Below are positions 50,255-63,491 of a DNA stretch of 64,000 nt, piece by piece; position 1 is the stretch's first letter; each line of letters opens with the position of its first letter. The position numbers and the translations under genes were made by a program. The notes beneath the pieces are model-generated. The model did no database searches and was not told the origin of the DNA. It saw only the letters and a list, made by a program, of their open reading frames with translations. Source of the stretch: Acanthochlamys bracteata (taxonomy: Eukaryota; Streptophyta; Magnoliopsida; Pandanales; Velloziaceae); contig CM034144.1 of the NCBI GenBank assembly GCA_019914995.1, positions 2,697,489 to 2,761,488 of the forward strand, written 5' to 3'.

Positions 50255-53200
50255 TGTACTGGCAACTGTTCCTACAAAACAACACGTAACTTTGATAAAT
50301 AAAAATAAAACGATCAATCATAATAGATAACAATTTTTACGTGGTTACAAGCTCAATCTTGCCTACATCCACGACAACTATGAGCTTACAACTCAATCAA
50401 TTATTGTTCGCCTACGATACAACTGAGACTCGATGCTCCACGGAATACCTCTGCCTCAACCTAAGTTTTCTCTTAAGGACAACCCAAGCAGACCTCCCAG
50501 GCACCTAGTCGTCACAGGTTTTAACCCTCACAAGCCTTAGCGAATGCCTTGTGAACAACTTTGATAGCTTAAACCTAAGTTATCTAAAATTCTGAGAAAT
50601 CACAAGTTCTCATTTACAAAATTTTCAGTTAGATTACAATAAAGTAATCACGCAGTTGTAAGGCTCGGATCGCTCTCAAACATATGGAATAACTTAATGA
50701 AGAAAGTATGAGAGCATCAGAAAAGTTAAATGCGAAAACTAGTTAACAAGCTCAGTTCTGTTTCTACAAGACGCTCACTATTTGCAATGGCTTTTCCTTT
50801 CGTCTCACTTATTCTTCTTATTGCTGCAATACATCTTGTATCCATTATACTTTCTCGTAAATCTGCAATGTTGAAAATAACTTGAATGATTGGGATTTGA
50901 TTGCTTCTATACTAGAAAGATTTTACAAATAGAGAATATTGTCTTTTATATGTTTCCTTCTTGAGTTGATCTCATCAATTCAAATTTTGAATATTATACT
51001 AATTGCAACATTTTCATTGTATCTATAATAATCTTGAGCTTCCATATCAGTTCTATATGCAATAGATCTCCATCTAACAACTTCAAGCAGTCTAAACTAA
51101 TTAAAAATTTGATTCTGAACTCAAATCAATGCAGCTGGCAATCAATCTGTCAACAATTAATCTTACCTGATTTTTTGTGACTTCATTACTATGTTTTCTC
51201 CTCTCAAATTTGTTATTGTATAACTTTGGCATATTGGATACATACTGAACAAAAAAAAGATCTTAAAAGAGTGAGTGAGTTGAGAGGAATCGAATTTGAC
51301 AGTTGATAAGTTAATTCTGATTCTCCTCGATCTAATGCAACAACTTTTTCAATTTTTCTTGACTTCATTACATCATAATATTTGCTCAAATTTGGTAGAA
51401 AATAACTTTTATGAGTCTGCTTGAATATGCGAAAGATAGATCTCCAATCGAATGGATGAGGTGCTAGTAATTGAGCTCGAAACAGGAGGACCCGATTAGC
51501 AATCCAGCAGTCTGAGAAGAGTTAAGCTTTGGTTGGATTACTTCTCTTTGCAATATCTTTTTTTTTATTTTATTTCATGCAAAATTTGCACAAATATCCT
51601 CTGCACCATTGTACGGTGGAATGCAACTTTATAGTAATCAAGAAACCTCGATCAAATGGATAGAAGAGAGCTTCAAATCTGATTAGCAACTTTTCAAGTG
51701 TGAGAGTGATAGTGAGACCTGCGGAATATCAACTCAAGAGAGAGAGGGGGGGGGGGTGTGTGAATTGAATTATGGCAAAATAAAAAAAAAAAATCTATTG
51801 TTCTGAAAACAGTAACTAAATAGTTAGCTGTCAGTCGACTGGAAGGTTATAAACGAGTGATCGAACGTTAATTGAGTCATACACCGAGTTGTTAGCACAA
51901 TATAATTCAATTAAACTAAACAGAAGTGCCAAGAGATACAAACTAGTCCGCATACCAAGAATTTTTACGTGGTTCGGCACCGGGGTATCTACTTCCATGT
52001 CACTTGACACCACAAGTGAAATCCTCTAACATTGAGCTAACGTACAAACAACCAAGATTTGGTGTTTCGCAAGACACCTCTGCCTCAATCAAGAACAAAA
52101 ATTTGTTGAAGTGAATATTATATGGTTACAATCGTGCCGAACAAGACGGGCACAATATTAAACTAATTTTCATATGTAGATGGATCATGAGTCAGCTTCT
52201 AATATTAAAAATCGGATCTCCAAAGTATGATTCGAGCTGAGAGATATTGAATTTGCATGTTGCGGTCCAGAACGGATTCACTCAGGTGCATTCAGAAATA
52301 ACAGATGCAAAATAGTGAGCTTCTCCGATTTTTTAAGAATTCGTTCCTTCATGGAATAAGCTAAATTTTGGATTATAGAAGCTTCAAGATCTCAGCTGTC
52401 CATAGAAAGAATTAGATTTTAAAAATGTTATCTGAGCTGAGAGATATAACAAATACCGTTTGAAGTGTTAAGATGTTGTCTAGTGATGTTGGGCAGTAAA
52501 ACAGGTGAACTTTACAGAATTTTTTTGTCTTTGATACCTGATGGAATTTCATTCTCTTGGTCTCTATTTACTCTGTGTAAAGCCATCTTTCTAATCCTAT
52601 TAAGAATTCTCTATTTTGTGCAATGAGTAGAAAGATATGTACATTCGAAACTGGCATGTTAGCAAAGTTTCAATACTTAGCCAATTTCTGTATGATTTTT
52701 GTCCAGCTCTATATGTTATTCAAATATAATGTAGATATGTTCATAGCATAGCAATGATTCTGAAATATGCGTTATTATCAAAATATGTGGAATTTCCAAT
52801 AGAGAGCATCATTTTTTCTTCCTCTTTTACACTTTGATTTTCAGTGCATATTCATCAAGTCTCTTGTGTGGATTTATAGTACATATGTTATTTAACAAAT
52901 CCTCCAAATATGACTTTGAATTGCTTCGAAAGTCTCATTTATACTTACGAAACCTTCCTCATAAATTAGCTAGAAAACTAAACACTCTCTCAATAAAATT
53001 TCTTCTAATGTAGATTGCGTGAATCCAAGCATAGATTGTAGTACAAACAACTCGTCATATAGTCTGCACAACAATTAACAAGTTCCCAAAAGACAAGGCT
53101 TTTATTAGCTGCCTCGTGTGCAACAAATTCAATTAGAAACTGGCTAACTAATCAGCTTTTTATTTGTCCAAAAAACTTCAACAATAATAACTTCATATCA

Positions 53201-53460
53201 TTCACTGTAGATGCATTTTCTACTTGATCTTTCCATAGATTCATCTATGCTAGATGTAGTATGACTGACATAAAAATTTAGATTAACTCCAACAGAATCA
53301 TGTTGAGAACTATAATGCAAAACACCTCACAATCATCTTCCAGGTTGAGGGTCTTACTTCAGATTTTCTGTGCCCTTATGCTCAAAGAATCAATATAATT
53401 TTTCATATTTGTTATCATCAAAATCAACAGAAAGCACAAGACATTTGCAAGCCAATTTTG
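50255..53460. other. Diverged internal region with two related retroelement-like fragments
   Basis: The word aatttttacgtggtt occurs at about 50,333 and 51,961. In both places it is followed, about 110 bp on, by acctctgcctcaa. A purine tract with (GA)n and a run of ten or more G lies at 51,738-51,757. These look like pieces of small LTR-type elements. I see no gag domain. Confidence 0.4.
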
Positions 53461-53469
53461 ATCTTCCTC

Positions 53470-55450
53470 CACTCGTCTATTGGATTATGGCATACTATTG
53501 ATCCCGAGTTCGATACCTGCTAATGTATGGCCATACCATTACTCTTACATTCAAAAGATAGAAATTGAGTGTACCGTGAAAGAAATGCTCGAACAAGATA
53601 TCATTCAATCGAACACTTCGGCTTTTTCCTCTCAAGTGTTTCTTCTTAACTAGAAGGATGATATGTGGAGGTTTTGTGTCGATTACCGAACATTGAATGC
53701 CATTACCATCCAAGATAAATTCTCTATACCTATTTTAGACGAACTCCTTGATGAGCTGTATGGAGCTAAATATTTTTCTAAATTAGACCTTAATCTTGAT
53801 GCCACCAAATTAGACTCAAGGTAGAGCACACACAAGACTGTTTCCGAACACATGATGGCATTATGAATTCCTAATAATGCCCTTTGGACTTACAAATGCG
53901 CCGGCTACCATTCAAGCTTTAATTAATGAGATGTTTCATTCCTATCTCCGATAATTTTTTTTGGTTGATTTTGATGATATTCTCATTCACAGCTCCACTT
54001 GGTATACATATATGAGCACTTTCCATTATCTTTTTTTGTTCTGGAGGAACACAAATTTTTTATCTTTCCAAATGCTCTTTTGGATGCAACCAGTTGGAGT
54101 ACTTGTGTCACTTGTTTTCTGAGGATGATATTTTTGCTGACCTAGTTAAGGTGCAAGCTATGGTCAATTAGTCTACACCTACATACCAAACATCACTTTG
54201 GGGTTTCTTAGGCCTCATGAGATACTACTGCTGATTCATTAAGGGTTGTGGTTGAATTGCCGCACCACTAAGGTCGAGACATTTCTTGCATCTCAAACAC
54301 GTAATGACTTCTATTTCGATTCTGGTAGCTCTTGACTTCTCTAATTTTTTTGTTATGGAATTGATGCATCTAACAAGGGTCTTATCTTGAGATGGGAGGC
54401 CAATTATCCTTCTTCAACAAGGGTTTATTTTCTTCGGCAATGGCCAAATTCACATATGAGAAGGAGCTCTTAGCATTAATGCCGGCTATGCAAAAATGGA
54501 GCCTTATCTACTTGGTAGCGAATTTATCATTCAAACATACCACAAAAGTTTACTTGTTAGAACAAAGATACAACTCTCCTAGACACACAAGTGGCTGATT
54601 AAATTGATGGGATTTGATTACAAAATAATCTAGCAAGCTAGCAAAGAAAATATAGCAGCCCAAGATGCCTTGATGCTTCTTGGGCAGCCATCTCTATATT
54701 AGAGACACCCTTTTGTGATGAGTTATGAAAGTTATAACAAAGGGATCCTATAACTCAAGATCTTATAAACTTGTATCAATATAAAATAAGTTCTAATTTT
54801 TTAGTGGCGCACATGCTCTTGATGATCTTGTATTATGAAGATAAACTTATTTGATGCATATGGTGGACAATTCAGTATGTACAAATGCATCAACCAGTAA
54901 TTCTATTGGTTATGATTATTAAAATATTCCAGCATTACATACATGATTGAATCACTTGTGTAAATGTAAAATCTCAAGCTTTAAAGTTTGTAGGTTTGCT
55001 GCAACCACTTCCAATTCCAGACAATTTTATTTGGACCTATATCTCAACGGATTTTATCGAAGGACTACCACCCTCTGAAGATAAGCATGTTATCCTTATA
55101 GTGGTAGACCGATTATAAAAATATGGGCATTTTATTCCTTTGTTTCACCTTTATACATTTGCCTAGGTAGCTAACATTTTTGCTAAAGAAATTATTGTAT
55201 TTCATAGGTATCCAACATAGATTGTTTTCGATAGAGATACAATCTTTCTTAGCTCTTTCTGGTATAGTCAAACAAAATTATAGGGAACATCACTTCATCT
55301 TAACACGGCTTACCATCCACAAAACGGATGGCCAAACTGAAGTGGTTAACAGAGAGCTAGAAACTTATTTGAGGTGCTTTGTAGGCAAACATCCAAATTG
55401 CAGCGATCTTCCAACAGAATCTCACATGCATCCAGTCTTTAATGTTTCTT
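53470..55450 (+). pseudogene. Gypsy RT, RNase H and integrase remnants of the second element
   Basis: RT motifs begin with EMLEQDIIQSNTSAFSSQ (about 53,583-53,635), then [13 protein letters not shown] near 53,670, [19 protein letters not shown] near 53,737 and MPFGLTNAP-like sequence near 53,878, in shifting frames. The catalytic box reads as FDDILIHS near 53,970. RNase H is seen at 54,330-54,550 (KFTYEKELLALMPAMQKWSL). Integrase is seen from 55,010 (TDFIEGLPPSEDKHV) to VFDRDT near 55,218 and DGQTEVVNRELETYLRCFVG near 55,325-55,386. Stops and indels are throughout. Confidence 0.75.
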
Positions 55451-55588
55451 AGTTGAAAGATGGTCGCTTTGTACCCCTTTTTTCAAAAGGTTGCCGAGCA
55501 GAGAATACTCCACTGAACAGCCTCTAGTTACTGAAGCTTCTGTTAACACGGAACTCATGGACGAATCCATTTTACAAAGAAAGGAGAA

Positions 55589-56114
55589 TGTTAAGAATAA
55601 TAATCAGGGCCCAATGAATCATCCAAATAGACTGCATGAGAGGGCAAAGAGGGCATCACAATTGCCCAGGTTGCAAGTAAGGACTTGGCACTAGATGCAA
55701 GCTAAGGTAGATAACATAGGTGCAACTAGATCCACTGGGAACACTTTGAGCATTCTTTTTACAGAATTGCTGTGTCAAACACTTCAAAATTTTTTCTAAT
55801 AATCAGTGTTAGTATTTGAGTGAAGGAAGTATTTTAAACCACATGTGACACCAAAGAGAACATATGGTCGAGAGAGTGGCATTTGTCTACTAGAATTTAT
55901 TTAGAAGTTGGAATTATTTTTCCAATTAGTTTCTTAGTTGCCTATGACAGTCAATAATATACAGACCCTTATTGCTTAATAATGGCTACAGGGTCTATAT
56001 AAGTGCATAAGTTGCATATTGTTTCTCATTAAAAAGTTATTAAGTTTATCTCATTTTATTCAACCTATTTTCTCATCTTGTATTTCTTTTCTCATCTCGT
56101 TCACTATATTAACA
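55589..56114 (+). repeat. 3' LTR of the second gypsy element, just upstream of the dioxygenase gene
   Basis: A purine tract (aaagaaaggagaa) ends at 55,588. The LTR begins TGTTAA and ends TTAACA, a perfect 6-bp inverted repeat. A TATA box (ctatataag) lies near 55,993, about 440 bp before the start codon at 56,435 and in the same orientation. Confidence 0.75.
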
Positions 56115-56434
56115 TCAATGTCTTCCTTCGCAAGAATGAAAGAATGAAAAAGAAGAATAGATGATGGACATAGCAGAGCATTTACTGTAGCAAGCGCTTT
56201 GAAGAAAAACAAATAAAAATGTGGGTTTGTTAAATTTGTCATTTTCAGAGTACATGGATCAGAAAATTAAAATATAACTATTATATGGGCTGTTTCTGCC
56301 AAAAGGCTTCAAAAATTAAATTATAAAAGGTAACGCTATTCATATTTTCCTCGGTTGCTTCAATTCTCTTTTTCTTATTTCGATTTTTAACCAAGTGGTC
56401 TTCACTCATCGGAAGGAGATTTCGTCTCAAGCTG

Positions 56435-59400
56435 ATGGGTTCCGACTTCAAGTCGATTCCCATCATTGGTTCGATTTTTCTTTACTTTTTCCATTTTTTC
56501 CCTTTTACTAGCAGAAATGATTGTTTGTGGTTCCGGTTTAGGATTAACTATAAATTTTGCTAACTAAATAGCCATGAGGTTAGAAAGATAAGAATTATCT
56601 CAGTTTAGGTTTTCAGCCACTTTTGATGGACGTTAGCTCTCAATATAGGTTCTAGGCTATGGTTGAGCAAGAGTGTGTGGAAAAATCGATTGAATTGGTT
56701 GAGCAAGAATTTTGAGTCCATTCCTAGCTATTTTGGAGGTGTTTATAGGTAACGATATGTTGCTTTTTGCGAATCTACTCTCTAAACAACTCAAGTCTAA
56801 TTATTTCCAAAGTTGTAAAAGTTGAAATACCAATTTGAGTAGTTTTAGTTTTTAATTGCAATTATGTAAACTTGAAGTTAGTTTTTGCTGAATCTTTTGT
56901 AATTAAGTGATTTATAATCTGGCAATGCCATTGAATTCTTTTCTTAAAAAGAAAAAACAAAGACAAAGTAAAAGTAATAAAAAAGGTGATTTCAATGATC
57001 AAATGTAACCAGGATCTTTGCCACAAGAAACTTTTTGAGAAAATGAAGTTTTATGATGGATTGCTCTGCCTACTTTCTTTGTAATCATCTTTTAACTTCT
57101 TTAATAAGTTTTTATTGCTTGGTATCTTCCTTTATGGATCTGTATTCTTCAATTATTTAGGTTTGGTTCAGTCCCAAACCTAAACAATTGCTTTTGAAAA
57201 TTGAGCCAAACACTTAGGCTCCATTTGGTATTGAGATTGGAAAATTGCTTTTGAAAAAACCAATTTTAGGATTGATTTTGGAGAAATCCAATCTCAGTTT
57301 GATTTTCCAAGCTTGGTTCTGGAAGTGCTTTTCTAGGCATCAAACCATGTTTTGAATATTGTTTATCAAATACTATATTATAAAATCACTTATCCGAAAA
57401 CAAAATTTCTCAAATTCATGGTTTCAAAATCAATACCAAACAGTCTTAGTAATTCAGTATATGCATATTCTTCTGTATAGCTGGTCCCAAGCCAAATAGG
57501 GGAGGGTTAATGTTAAGTTGGCAGCCACAGTAAAATCTTGTTGAGTATGGATCTTTGCAGAGGGATTCACTTAGCTAACCTCAGATAGCTATTGTTTTTT
57601 CCCCCTAAGAAATGGTGATTTTATTTTCTTTTATTTTAAATTTTTTTTTTTTTTTTTTTGAGATGCAGTTATGATGCTCAATAACAAAAAGAGTGTTCCT
57701 AAAATATATTGTATTCATTTTCTTAAAATTTATTAGTTCATATTTAATTGTCTCTTGTATTTTCTACTTAGATGTCAGTCCTCTCTTGAACAAGTTCGGA
57801 AATCTGAATTTGGCAGCAGATAGAGAAGTTCTGGAAGTTGTTAGAATGTTGGATGAAGCTTGCAAACATGTTGGATTCTTCTATGTGGTACTTTCTTGAG
57901 CTATTTTCTGCACTTAAATTGTAGATGGTCCTACTAAAATAATGTTTATGGAATATGAGATGGCTGTGGACCAGCAGCTTAATTAATCACGTATTTCTCA
58001 ACATTTTGACTTGAAACTTCATCTATGTCAAAGGAATGAAAGATAGAGTCAAGTATGATAATACACTAGAACGGCCACGTTATACATGGTTCAATATCTT
58101 GATACTTGAAATTACTATCATAAGGTAGATCAGCTTTTGAAAAAGATGAATATGAGGATAATTATTTATTCAAATAGAATCTTGATCGAAGTATATAGGC
58201 ATTTAGGTCTAGTGGGTATTACTTGGGTAACAAAATTATTTAATATTAGTTTAAAGAGTGAAAAGAAGCCATATTAATAGAGAGAAAATGTTATAGTGCA
58301 TATTTATAAACATAAGGGAGACATTTAAGATTGTACGAATTAGGGATCAAGCTTATGAGCCGCACTATAAAATTGTGGGAGAGAAATATTGAAGATAGGA
58401 TAAAATGTAATTTAAAGATTTCATATAATCAATTTGGTATTATGTCAGGGAGAATTACTATGGAAGTGATTTAACGATTCAGGAGGTTAATAGAACAATA
58501 TAGAGAGTTGTAGAAAGACGCACATTTGATTTTATAGGTTTAGAAAAAGCTTATGCTAAATTGCATAAAGAAATATGATAGGTGTTAGAAAAAAAAAAAA
58601 GATATACCTATTTTATATACAGGTAGGAATAGGGACACATCGCCCCTTATGCACACATCCGCGCGGTCCCACTTATACAGTATTTCAAATTTGATTTTCA
58701 TCGTTTAATATAAAGAACTGTGAGTTGAAAATATACTAACGAAATTTTAGCTCAATAGGATCATGAATAAACCTTTATCCGACTTCTTGATGTAGATGAC
58801 AGAAAGAGCGAACTGTAATGGTAATAAGAGTGAAGAGTTTTATGTTAGTATAGGTTTTCTATCTTAGTAATGGATAAACTCACTCGACATATTCAGAATA
58901 AAGTACCATAGTGTAAGTTGTTCACTGATGATATAGTTGTAGTTGGCAATGCAAAAAAGAGATTAAATTATAAATTAAAATATTGAAGAAGTACTTTAGT
59001 AAACATAGAAAGATGATAATACTGTTATTGTCATAGAAGATTGTCTTTACTGCAAAATGTTAGTTTTAAATATTTAGCTTCGATTATGTATAAGGAATGA
59101 ACAATAGAAAAGATGTTATGCATAGATTAAATAGGATGGATGAAATCAGGAGGTGTCGGGATTTTGTTTGATAAGAAAATTCTTTTGATGCTAAAAGCTC
59201 AGTTTTATACAACATTATACGGCATGTAATGTTATATTGTAGTGAATGCTTGTCCATATATTAAGATGCCTATAAGATAAATATAGCAAAAATAAGGATG
59301 GTAAGATGAATCATAGGTATTTTAGAATAGAAAAATACGAACATTAGAATATATGCCAACAAACAGCTATCACACCAATCGATGACAAGTTAACAAAGAT

Positions 59401-62400
59401 TTAGATAGTTCGGACATGCTTTATGCATACCTAAAGATAATGCAGTTAATGAGAGTGATGTGATTTCTATAGAACACTTTAGGAGAAGGAATAAACTGAT
59501 ATTAACATGGCTAGGATGGTGACTTAGGATTAGAGGAATTAGATCTTTACTGAATTTGGTGTATAATCGAACGGTTGAAAAAAAATAAATTCATATAGCC
59601 AACTCCTTAATACATCGGAAATGTATTCATATAGAATGACTTTAATTAAATTGTCCTTGTTGCACAAGGTTGCTGGATGGGTAAATGTTTGCAAGTAAGT
59701 CTCTTTTCCATAATAGCTAGCACCAACTGTTACAAGAACTCTATCCATGTAGCAAGCCTGTCAATGAATGGAAGAGTTGTGCTACTTGTTTGGATTTAGG
59801 TTTGTAGTCTGAAGTGAATCAGATATATTTGCCTAAAAGAGTTCTTTTAATCAATGAAAGTTACTAGTAATGTCCCTCATAAAAGAAATCACATGGAGCT
59901 TTAACTCCTCCTTAAGGGAAAATGTGTGTTCACATGGATTTTTGGCCTTGAGAGAGTCTTGACCTTGCATGTAAGGGCGCGAGTTGGAATTGTGCAGACT
60001 TATAAATTTCAACCTAGGAGGCCATATTTTAAGGCCAACTAGAAACATCATGTTACAAAATTTAGAGCTTTATCATATCCCATTGACTTTTGATGATATA
60101 AAACAAAAAATTACGCTCATTTTACTTTAGATCAAGTTCTATATATATATATATAAAATAAAGATCCATTTTCATTTTCTGGACAGCTACAGTAACAATA
60201 TCTGATAGCAGAGAGTGCATGTCACTAAAATGTTTTAATTATTGAATTATCTTCATAAGCTTCGATTATAATAAGACATGGTCTCCCAACGGCTTCCAGT
60301 TTGTCCGTCTATTTCAGTGACATATTCCTTCAGAAAGTATTAAGATTCCTAGACAAAATTGTAGTTGTTGTCATGGAAACTAGCAATCCATCTTTCATGA
60401 ATGACTAGATTTAGTACTTTCTGAAGATCTCCATTTGTTTTCCAATGATATGGTAAGTATCTTTCTTCTTCTGTTTAATCAGAAGGGTCATGGGATTCCA
60501 GATTCACTTGTAAAGGAAGTGAGAGAAGTAACTCGCAAATTCTTTAATCTCCCTTTTGAGGAAAAGTTTAAAATTAAGATGACAGCAAACAGTGGATATA
60601 GGTACATTTCCTATTTGTGTTATTTATATAAAATCTATTAGCAATCTCTATTTTCGGTTAGGCCACAGTTTTAGAGTTTTTCCCTTTTTAGCTATCACGT
60701 AATTACTTATCATGTCCTTGTTGCTTATGCCAATTAGAGGTTATCAGGTGATTGGAGAAAATGTAACCCTTGACAAGCCTGACATGCACGAAGCTATTGA
60801 TGTAAGTAAATTTTATGTCTGCAATTTAAAGATTTAGATGTAGCTTTAATTTTGTTAACTGATGGTTGTATCTAGTGCTACAAGCCAATAGAGCATGGTC
60901 AATATGGATCTCTTGGTATGCCTTTAGAAGGGTCAAATTTATGGTATGTAAATTCCAGCACCCTGATTTATAGAGTTCTTTACAGTGTGATTTACTAACT
61001 TCAAAGTTTAGTAAATGTGCAAATTTTCATTGATAAAGGATTCTTTCTTTGTGATTTTACAATCGTACACTCAAATCAGATCTCTCTTAGATTTTGACAT
61101 ATGCTAAGCCAAGCACACCAGGGGTTCTTTTGCGGGCTTTAAAAACATAATAAGGCTACTTCTTTAAAAGTAAGTTAGCCCCAGATAAATTAAATAATTG
61201 GTTTACTAAAGCCTAAAAGGTGGTAGGTATACCTTGTTTTCTAGCTAGATTATTCAAGGATAGAAATTCCTATGTTTCTCATGAAGATTATTTGTTTACA
61301 GGCCTAGTGATCCTGCAAACTTTAAAACCCTGATGGAAAAGTACGTCAGCCTTGTTTTAGGTCAGATTTGTAAAGGAACTTCTTCATATACTGTATTGTC
61401 ATAAAGCATACTTCAGTCTACTTCCTCACTAAGTGTAATGTGTTACAGAGCTTTCAAGGAAGTTAATACAAGGAATTGCTTTAGCTTTGGGAGGTCCACC
61501 TGATGCATTTGGAGGTGAAAAAGCAGGAGATCCCTTTTGGGTGATGCGACTGATTGGATATCCTGGACTAACTGGAAATAAAGATTCAGACCGCAGTGAT
61601 GTGTCATGGTAAAGTTTTGGCATTAAATTACGTTAGCATATTCTTCTGAATTTACGCGATTTACCTGTTTCTTCTTGCATTGCTCTATATACCAATTCAG
61701 TGGAGCTCACACAGACTATGGTAAGCAACATCCTTTTGCCAATAGCTTACTTGTGAATAGGTTCATTGGTTATTATATTCAATACATGACAAAGTACAAC
61801 CAAGTTATGTGAAACATCTTAATATATATATGCTCATTTTGACTTTGTTTTTGTTCCTGTGTTTATGGCATAGGTCTTCTGACATTTGTTAACCAAGATG
61901 ATGATGTTCATGCTCTTGAGGTATGACTACAACCTTTAGACAATAGAAATCAGGTCCAATGAAGGTAATACCTTAGAAAGTCAAATTTTAGAATTTTCTG
62001 TAAGTTGGTTAGTATACTTTTGCTGTTTCTTCAAGGCATTCAACGGTTGTTTTTAAGTCAATACTTCACATTGTACGAGTTCCTTTAACTCTAGATTGTC
62101 TTTGTTATCTACTCTCATCTTTTGTCTCTATATTATGTTTTTGCTTTGTGTATACGTAGCTGGTTAGGTTATCCAAAGTAAATCTTGCAAGCTCCCAAGT
62201 GAAAACACTTATTACTGCACACTAAAATGGCTATAATTCTCAATAAAAGTTTGGGAGGTTCATCTTGGGCTTCAACAAAATACCTCTCACTTCTATGCCG
62301 ACCTCAGATACTATAACACGGCTTAGCCACCATTAGGGGTGGCAATATTAATTTTTAGATTGGGTTCGGATTAACGCATATAATTACCGGATCAAAATTG

Positions 62401-63491
62401 CCCAATCATAGTCCGATCCATATGTTAATATAGATCACAATTATCAATCCTAATCTAACTCATTTAATAATTGGGTTAAACTCGGATCAGTCTATTTATT
62501 ACAACATTATTGAAATGAGAACCATAAAATTAATTTTTCATAATAATAGATGAAAATTATTAGGTATCATATATCAAGACAAAAAAATATCATTTTTGAC
62601 ATAGTATATAAATTAAGTAAGAAATTAATAAAAATATGATAAGTTAAGCAAAAAATATAAAGTAAATTAAAATTCAATACTATTGTTCTAATATTTCTTA
62701 ATTATTACGTAGTAATTCGACATAAATAATTATATGAATTAAATTGATCAATTTCGGATCAATTAGAACTTGACCTAAAATTTCGAGGTTGCTAATATAA
62801 AATCCGAACCCGATTTAAATGGATCAGTTCCGGATTAGGTTCAAAGTCAGGTCATATATTGTCACCCTTAGCCACCATCGCTTTATGCTTTTCGTAAAAA
62901 TCATTTCATGATTTCAACGCATTTGGAGTTTAGAAACTAAGACAACGGGTTGCAGGTGAAAAACAAGTCAGGCAAGTGGATTTCTGCTGTCCCAATTTCT
63001 GGCACATTTGTGTGTAACATTGGTGATATGTTGAAGGTTGGCTTTTAAGCTAGAATGTTTGAGAATTAAGAATGATTCTTATTGGTAGTTGACATATGAA
63101 GTTCTAGGTATGGAGCAATGGATTGTACGAATCCACTGTGCATAGAGTAATCAACAATTCCTCAACATACCGTGTCTCAGTTGTATTCTTTTATGAGGTA
63201 TGTACTGTTTCTCTGCCATTTGAGTTATCTGATATAGATAGATTTGAGTCCGTTGTGTTTCGTGTTGTAAATATTACTGCCAAGATGTTAAGCTCCATTA
63301 ATCTAATATTCGATTTTCTGTATTCTTTTATCTAATCGTCATGCTTGTTGCTTCTTGACCAGTCAAACTTCGATGCTGGTGTAGAACCTCTGGACTTCTG
63401 TGTAGAGAAGACAGGTGGTATTGCAATGTTCGGAAGGGTAGTTTATGGGGAGCATCTAGTTCGTAAGGTCCTGACCAACTTCGTAATGTAG
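56435..63491 (+). CDS. 2-oxoglutarate/Fe(II)-dependent dioxygenase (DOXC class)
   Basis: Twelve exons: 56435-56468, 57772-57887, 60483-60601, 60738-60801, 60876-60943, 61302-61360, 61449-61608, 61701-61720, 61874-61920, 62956-63036, 63108-63197, 63363-63491. The sum is 987 nt, or 328 residues. All junctions are GT-AG and in frame. The N-terminal domain starts [17 protein letters not shown] and includes the GFFYV(K)GHGIP motif of the DIOX_N fold. The jelly-roll core has iron ligands His210 and Asp212 (CGAHTDYG) and His268 (STVHRVIN). Arg278 and Ser280 (YRVSV) would bind 2-oxoglutarate. The length and motifs fit the plant group of At3g50210 and DIN11-like enzymes. The substrate cannot be told from sequence. 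The short first exon (34 nt) was placed because its G|AT junction gives IIDVSP. A cytosolic enzyme is expected, as there is no signal peptide. Confidence 0.93.
57217..57445. repeat. Tourist-like (PIF/Harbinger) MITE in intron 1 of the dioxygenase
   Basis: The 229-bp element has ends ggctccatttggtattga and, complemented, gactgtttggtattgatt. It is flanked by TTA on both sides (57,214-57,216 and 57,446-57,448), as expected for this superfamily. Confidence 0.7.
58175..59540 (+). mobile_element. RTE-type LINE fragment in intron 2 of the dioxygenase
   Basis: Plus-strand motifs in broken frames include [18 protein letters not shown] (58,190-58,245), [20 protein letters not shown] (about 58,347-58,408), [15 protein letters not shown] (about 58,430-58,470), a box reading [10 protein letters not shown] near 58,918-58,950, and NHRYF with [12 protein letters not shown] near 59,310-59,400. 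The same family occurs antisense in the mannosidase intron at 35,046. It is truncated at its 5' end and full of stops. Confidence 0.7.
62334..62870. repeat. hAT-like MITE with perfect 8-bp target duplication in intron 9
   Basis: The 537-bp element has ends taggggtggcaatat and, complemented, taagggtgacaatat (two mismatches in 15). The flanks are GCCACCAT on both sides (62,326-62,333 and 62,871-62,878). An 8-bp duplication and TAGGGGTG-type ends are typical of hAT elements. No transposase is present. Confidence 0.85.

Larger units (their letters stand above)
49762..56114 (+). mobile_element. Second, older Ty3/gypsy retrotransposon
   Basis: A 5' LTR (49,762 to about 50,254) and a 3' LTR (55,589-56,114) in the same orientation enclose decayed gypsy pol sequence. 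The LTRs share blocks such as cacaattgcccaggttgcaa, aataatcagtgttag and gtctatataag. They are more diverged than those of the element at 9.3 kb. Gag and the primer-binding site are not recognisable. Bases 50,255-53,460 seem to be replaced by other sequence. Confidence 0.75.
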
